NCBI GenBank assembly: GCA_037576215.1 | Contig: JBANDB010000011.1 | Location: 2,170,001-2,234,000, forward strand | DNA from: Armillaria gallica | Lineage: Eukaryota > Basidiomycota > Agaricomycetes > Agaricales > Physalacriaceae | DNA: 64,000 bases | Direction of reading: 5' to 3' | Shown here: one piece after another, positions 59,633 through 64,000 of the stretch | How positions within the stretch are numbered: the first letter of the stretch is position 1 | Layout: every line of letters starts with the position of its first letter | Position numbers and translations under genes: made by a program | The notes under the pieces: generated by a model | What the model was told of the DNA's origin: nothing | Seen by the model: the letters and a program-made list of their open reading frames with translations, nothing else | The model's database searches: none

Positions 59633-60789
59633 ATATCACAAGGACTTGCCGTCGTACCTCCTCTTCGCTCATATCACAGATGTTACTGAATGCGTTTCAG
59701 CTGTCTGATGTTCCTCGCTAAACTGGAGCCCTGACTTGTATTCATTGCGAAGAGATGCGGTCATCGTCATGACTGCTATTCAATCTGAATGGTTTCAGGC
59801 TTTGGCGTCAACGTTGATTCAATTGATATGAACTTGGCTGACGAGCCAGCGCAGCTCATGAAAGCTCAGTGATAGCGGCATGGCGCACGCCAAACGCTGT
59901 AAACTGCATTCTGTCGGTCATGATAAACTAACTTAGAACCGATACCACGCCAATGACGCGACCAGTCTTTGTCTGATCCGAAGCGCGACATTGCCGCCAA
60001 AATTTTAACATTTGCTCGGGGTCTTCGATGGCGAATCCCGGGCTTTCGTCCTACGGGGCTACCATCATCTCACACAGAAACTAGCACTTGGAAACAATAT
60101 CTCCTGTCGCATAGTGTTCCTCTCACAAGTATCCCGTCGGATCGACACTAGTCTAGTGCACGGAGAGCACCTCGTGCAGCGATATAGCGCCCATGTCATC
60201 GCGCATCGTCTATAAAATTTCCTAACCCGAGACTCGTCGCTTCCGTTTGACTTTTAGAGGTGCGCAATCAATATTGATATCAAAGTACTGTGAACCTAGT
60301 AACGTTATCTGTTAACTTTGCGCTCCCGGAATGGGCTATTCTTGTGGAGGTCGAGAATGATGAACTTTGAATACCTCGTTGGCAGGTGTAAGCTATTAAA
60401 GTTTGCTTGAAGATCAATATCTCGGACCGGTCACCGTGAACCTGTATTTTTGCTCCCGACCCTGTCCTTCTCAAGGAATCCCGAACCTGCATACCGAATC
60501 AGGGGAATGGGTAGGTGCTTATCCTCTCTTACTGCCTATACGGCTATAAACAATCTCTAGCAATAGTCTTCCAAGCGATAAATGCGATTTGAAACGATAG
60601 CGCCATCCGAGAAGTACCTGGATGTTTGCCTGAACTTTCAGGGCCTGCTGTCGCTGCTGCGTAGTCAGACTTCTTCTCCATCAAACCCGCGTTGGAACTT
60701 TCTAAAAAATGTCACGGATTGCAACGTGTAATGTGCTCATGAACCTATTGTTATCAAATTGGTTTTCAACGTGAATACTTTCCCTGGCC
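59633..60789. other. Intergenic stretch
   Basis: Short frames only; no gene or RNA supported. Confidence 0.4.
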
Positions 60790-60797
60790 TATATAAG
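60790..60797 (+). promoter_or_regulatory. TATA box of the DUF6533-type gene
   Basis: TATATAAG lies about 75 nt upstream of the ATG at 60870, followed by a pyrimidine-rich leader. Confidence 0.6.
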
Positions 60798-60869
60798 CGT
60801 CTTAGCTCCTCTACGTGCCTCTACCTTTTTCACAGCACCCTGACTTCTATCCAGTTTCAAACCCGCAAC

Positions 60870-62835
60870 ATGTCTGACACTCAGGTATGATGGGGTCCTT
60901 TTCGACGATCTGCTAAAACGAACCCTGACTGACATCATCAATATCAGTCGTACTGGACTTCGTGCGTAACATTTACCTCATGGCATGCGGCGTATTCATC
61001 TCTTCGACGAAGGTTCACATTGCAAACCTATAATTGTGCCTACGCGGTAATGGTGGGTGGATATAAACGTACTTGAGCATTGCTAACAGCCGTGGTCTGA
61101 AGGTTTGGGACACTCTCCTGACTTTATCCAAGGAGAAACGCAAGTATGTTCTGTATTCTCGTCCATGAATTAATTCTTGCTAAGCCTCATCTGGTATTAC
61201 AGAATTTGGAACCGAGAATGGAGTCCCGTGGTCAGTACCAGCTTATTTGAGGCGAATATCATTAATGAGTTGTGGAGCAGAAAGTTATATTCTTATTCAA
61301 GTACGTATCATTGAATAGTATTCCGCATCCACTAACTGATAATCTGTAGCCGTTATTATGGTGTACGGTATTCTGCCACATATCCTGGGTTCTTTACCGA
61401 ATTTATGGTACTTTCAGATCGCATCCATCACAGTGAATCTATGGTAAGTTAACATACTTGCTAGTCTTATGCGCTAGAGTTTAACTTAATTATTCTAGTT
61501 TCTATAATATACAAGTCCCCACCGAAGAATGCGCTAAGTATGTGAAGGCCGAGCCGTTGATTGCCAGTATGCAACGCCTCTCTGCTAGGAAGCCGTAATC
61601 CTCCGACTGATTTTCTGATAGACTTTACGATCATCTCGTATCAAAGCATTCTCTTGCTTCGGTACGTGTCGGTGGCAATGCCTATCGTATATGTTAAGTG
61701 TGTTATAGTTGTTATGCGGTATGGTTGTGCGATAAACGAATTTTGTTCTGTGGCGTCGGGATGTTGATCTGCCAGTTTGTGGAGGCGATGTATGCCTGTT
61801 CTCGATTTGTGGGCTTTCTAACAATTTTCACCCATTGGCATTTACTCATCTGAGGAACCAGTATCCTCTCCCCATCACGTTCGTACTAAGCTCATTCCCT
61901 CGAATGTCCTTCTGACGCGTTTGAAGGGGCGAGGTCGGGCCGTGCAGTAAGTCAAATGCTATAGAATGTATGAGGTGAAAATAACGGCCCTGTGTAGTTG
62001 TTCAAGGAGAGAAGTTGTGCGTGGTTTTGGCCATATTGAAGTGGTTTGCTGATGGTTCGCTATAGCTGGGTTGCAAGCGTCTTCTTGTTTCCCACTATCA
62101 CGGATACTGTGCGTCTTGAAAAATGTTCCTTCGCTGATCTCATCGTTCCCAGATTCTAACGACCGTCACCTTCGCTCGGGTGTTTTACATCACCCCCAAA
62201 ACCAGGTCCTCTGTCATATCGCGGTTTCTGAGAGAAGGCTTCTTATTTTGTGGGTCCTTTCTATCGACTCGTTAGTATCTTATTCATCTTGCCCCAAGTC
62301 CTTATAGTATTTGGTATTTGTGCTTTCATTTACTAGGCCAAACGTATTCTCACCGTATTTTCAGTTGGAAATTGCGCCAATGGTATTTATATCTCCAGGT
62401 AAGTGAGCCGCTCACAGGTCTAGCCACTGTAGCCTGACCATAATTCTTCCAGCCGAACAGGGATATATCTACCATCTTCAGCGGATTCGCGATAGTAAGC
62501 TTCCTTGTTGGTCTAGAAACGCGCTTTGCTCAACTGAGAGCCAGATTTTTGGAAACGTCTGTGGAAACCATCTAATACTCGCGGCTCGGCATGACGGTTC
62601 AGGTGTGTAGAGCGTATTTCTGATCGCATTGACTGACATTGGAATAGTGGGCTCTGGAAGCTCTGAATCGCCTCGTCGTACCAGTACCAGCCCTGGCGGC
62701 GCGTTGTCCGGACGTGGAGTCCTCGTTCATACGACGGTGGACATTGACTTAGATGAATTTTCACCAAGCAAGAAGTCAGGAGACCTTCCCGTCAAGCACC
62801 ACCAGGAGCTATGTAGGTCGTACCATGACTTGTGA
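60870..62835 (+). CDS. Multi-pass membrane protein, DUF6533-like N-terminus
   Basis: ATG at 60870 (MSDTQ) followed by very small exons. The segment VWDTLLTLSKEKR, joined by an intron to KIWNREWSPV, matches the opening of DUF6533 membrane proteins common in mushrooms (D-hydrophobic-T-x4-E ... W-x3-W). Later hydrophobic exons (MVYGILPHILGSLPNLWYF; FSGFAIVSFLVGLETRF) are membrane helices. The tail is Ser/Pro-rich (SSESPRRTSTSPGGALSG), cytosolic by analogy, with the last frame stopping at 62833. Some exon joins between 61570 and 62460 were not resolved, so intactness is unproven. Function of the family is unknown. Confidence 0.5.
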
Positions 62836-63322
62836 AGCCGATGATTTAAACCTCTTCTAATAGGATGCAAGTAGTCACCCCTTCCGCGAACACCACAAAG
62901 GGGAGGCTGTTGAACGACCTCTGCTGATGACATACGTACCAATGAAACTATTTATATAAATTGATCGTCATCTCTTTTCTTTTCTATGAGACTGAAATTT
63001 TCCAAAGTCAACATGCGGCGACTGGCGATTTGATGCTATAGATGGGTAAAGAGGCGCAACGCCACCAGCATGTCTTAAGGAGATGCCCCATTATATACGA
63101 TACAGTTCCCGGCTAAGGGCTCCGTATCCATAAAGAATTACTTCCCTCCGTCGGGATTGACGACTACTACGTAGTAATACTAGTATGTACATGTTCGTCG
63201 CTATATTGTACATGTGCTTTGCATAGTACGTTCCAAATATTTAGGTACTAGTAACTGGTCACTGGTCAGTGGTTCCTACCAACTGAACCTTGGAACAAAA
63301 ACAGAAAAACAAATGCTTCAAA
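62836..63322. other. Intergenic stretch
   Basis: No gene or RNA seen before the tRNA. Confidence 0.5.
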
Positions 63323-63394
63323 TTCCGATACGGGGAATCGAACCCCGAGCTGCCGCGTGAAAGGCGGCAATGTTAGCCGTTACACCATATCGGA
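63323..63394 (-). tRNA. tRNA-Glu (UUC), copy 2
   Basis: 72 nt on the minus strand, identical to copy 1 at 49694 except in the T stem, where this copy has a full Watson-Crick CGGGG/CCCCG. Anticodon UUC. The flanks of the two copies are not alike. Confidence 0.93.
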
Positions 63395-63503
63395 TTGGCA
63401 TTATATTCACAAAGTATAATGGAGTCATCGACAGCATTTAATAACTTGCAGAGCGTGCCTTGCCTTTGTCTTCCTACCACACAGCGGGTCTCCTATTACA
63501 ACG

Positions 63504-64000
63504 ATGGGCAACACGCCTTCTAACAACCAGCAAGACCGCGACCGCAATTCGTCTGCTACTCGATTCCAACAGCGTTCATCACCGTCACCGACACCCAACC
63601 AGCCCCATCGGTCGCTCAGACACAAGAAACGGTCACTAGAACTGCCTGATCTGCAGCTAGACATTACCCCACGGAGACCCGCTGCCACTGCGAGTATACC
63701 GATACCAACAGCAGCAGAAAAAGAGAAGGAGAGAGAGAGGCCCCGAACCAAGCGGCAGCAGAGCGGATTGGGATCCAAGCCACCGAGCGAATCTGAGGAG
63801 TGGTCACGGCAAGTGAGCTACCTTCCACCGACTGTACCGCCGTCGTCGCTCGTCGATGCCCCTCACACTCCGCCGGAGCGGGATGAACCGTATCAGCAGC
63901 AGATCGTTCGCAGTACCCTTCCTTTACCGCTTGCAGTGGAGACTGCTATTTCACCCATCGACACCACAACTCAGATGATCTCTGTACCCATCATCTGGAC
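63504..64000 (+). CDS. AMPK/SNF1 beta subunit, N-terminal part (runs off the window)
   Basis: An open frame from the ATG at 63504 to the window end, 165 codons and continuing. It starts MGNTPSNN, a classic N-myristoylation site (Gly2, Ser6) as in Gal83/Sip2/AMPK beta proteins. A long disordered Pro/Ser/Arg-rich region follows (LRHKKRSLELPDLQL; EKEKERERPRTKRQQ). The last residues, MISVPIIW, fit the beginning of the AMPK glycogen-binding (CBM48-like) domain. In fungi this subunit scaffolds the SNF1 kinase for glucose-limitation responses. The catalytic-partner-binding region lies beyond the window. The assignment rests on N-terminus, architecture and domain start, so it is moderate. Confidence 0.6.
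   Translation, partial: MGNTPSNNQQDRDRNSSATRFQQRSSPSPTPNQPHRSLRHKKRSLELPDLQLDITPRRPAATASIPIPTAAEKEKERERPRTKRQQSGLGSKPPSESEEWSRQVSYLPPTVPPSSLVDAPHTPPERDEPYQQQIVRSTLPLPLAVETAISPIDTTTQMISVPIIW

Noticed and set aside
1..64000. CRISPR arrays, operons or ribosome-binding sites
   Set aside because: No evenly spaced repeats and the genes are intron-rich eukaryotic genes, so bacterial feature types do not apply.

Overview
The window looks like a nuclear contig from an Agaricomycete (mushroom-forming basidiomycete). The signs are genes split into many exons by 45-60 nt GT-AG introns, chromodomain-bearing Ty3/gypsy retrotransposons, a monocarboxylate-type MFS gene cluster, a DUF6533-type membrane protein, a DUF2235 hydrolase, a RecQ-like helicase, and an AMPK beta subunit starting at the right edge.

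Bases 1-22,000 are a transposon nest. An old minus-strand chromovirus (482-18228; LTRs of 396 bp; target duplication TACAC) is split inside its pol by a younger plus-strand chromovirus (3410-12628; LTRs of 483 bp; target duplication CAACC). Both carry a self-complementary primer site of the Tf1/sushi kind and both have a hydrophobic N-terminal segment ahead of gag. The old copy is CpG-depleted and its two LTRs differ almost only at former CpG sites. The young copy has nearly identical LTRs but a pol full of stop codons. The old copy itself sits in an older, decayed minus-strand reading frame.

Bases 22,000-33,000 are gene-poor. They hold two paralogous small genes of unknown family (24108 and 29449), a cysteine-cluster gene with a C-terminal coiled coil (27996), a tRNA-Met(CAU), two separated halves of another tRNA-Met-like gene, and a foldback-type element (31757-32780) carrying an open frame.

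Bases 33,000-47,000 hold an 81-residue cysteine-rich gene with six tiny exons, a full-size ABCG transporter with a frameshift in its first ATP-binding domain, and three monocarboxylate-type MFS paralogs, one intact and two broken. A relic of the cysteine-cluster family lies between the last two.

Bases 47,000-64,000 hold an imperfect 80-nt hairpin, a second cysteine-cluster gene, a tRNA-Glu(UUC), a 245-residue coiled-coil protein, the DUF2235 hydrolase, the RecQ-like helicase, a DUF6533-type membrane protein, a second tRNA-Glu(UUC) and the AMPK beta subunit. Apart from the MFS cluster and the nested transposons, the genes show no sign of acting as one pathway. Gene models were spliced by eye, so terminal exons are the least certain parts.
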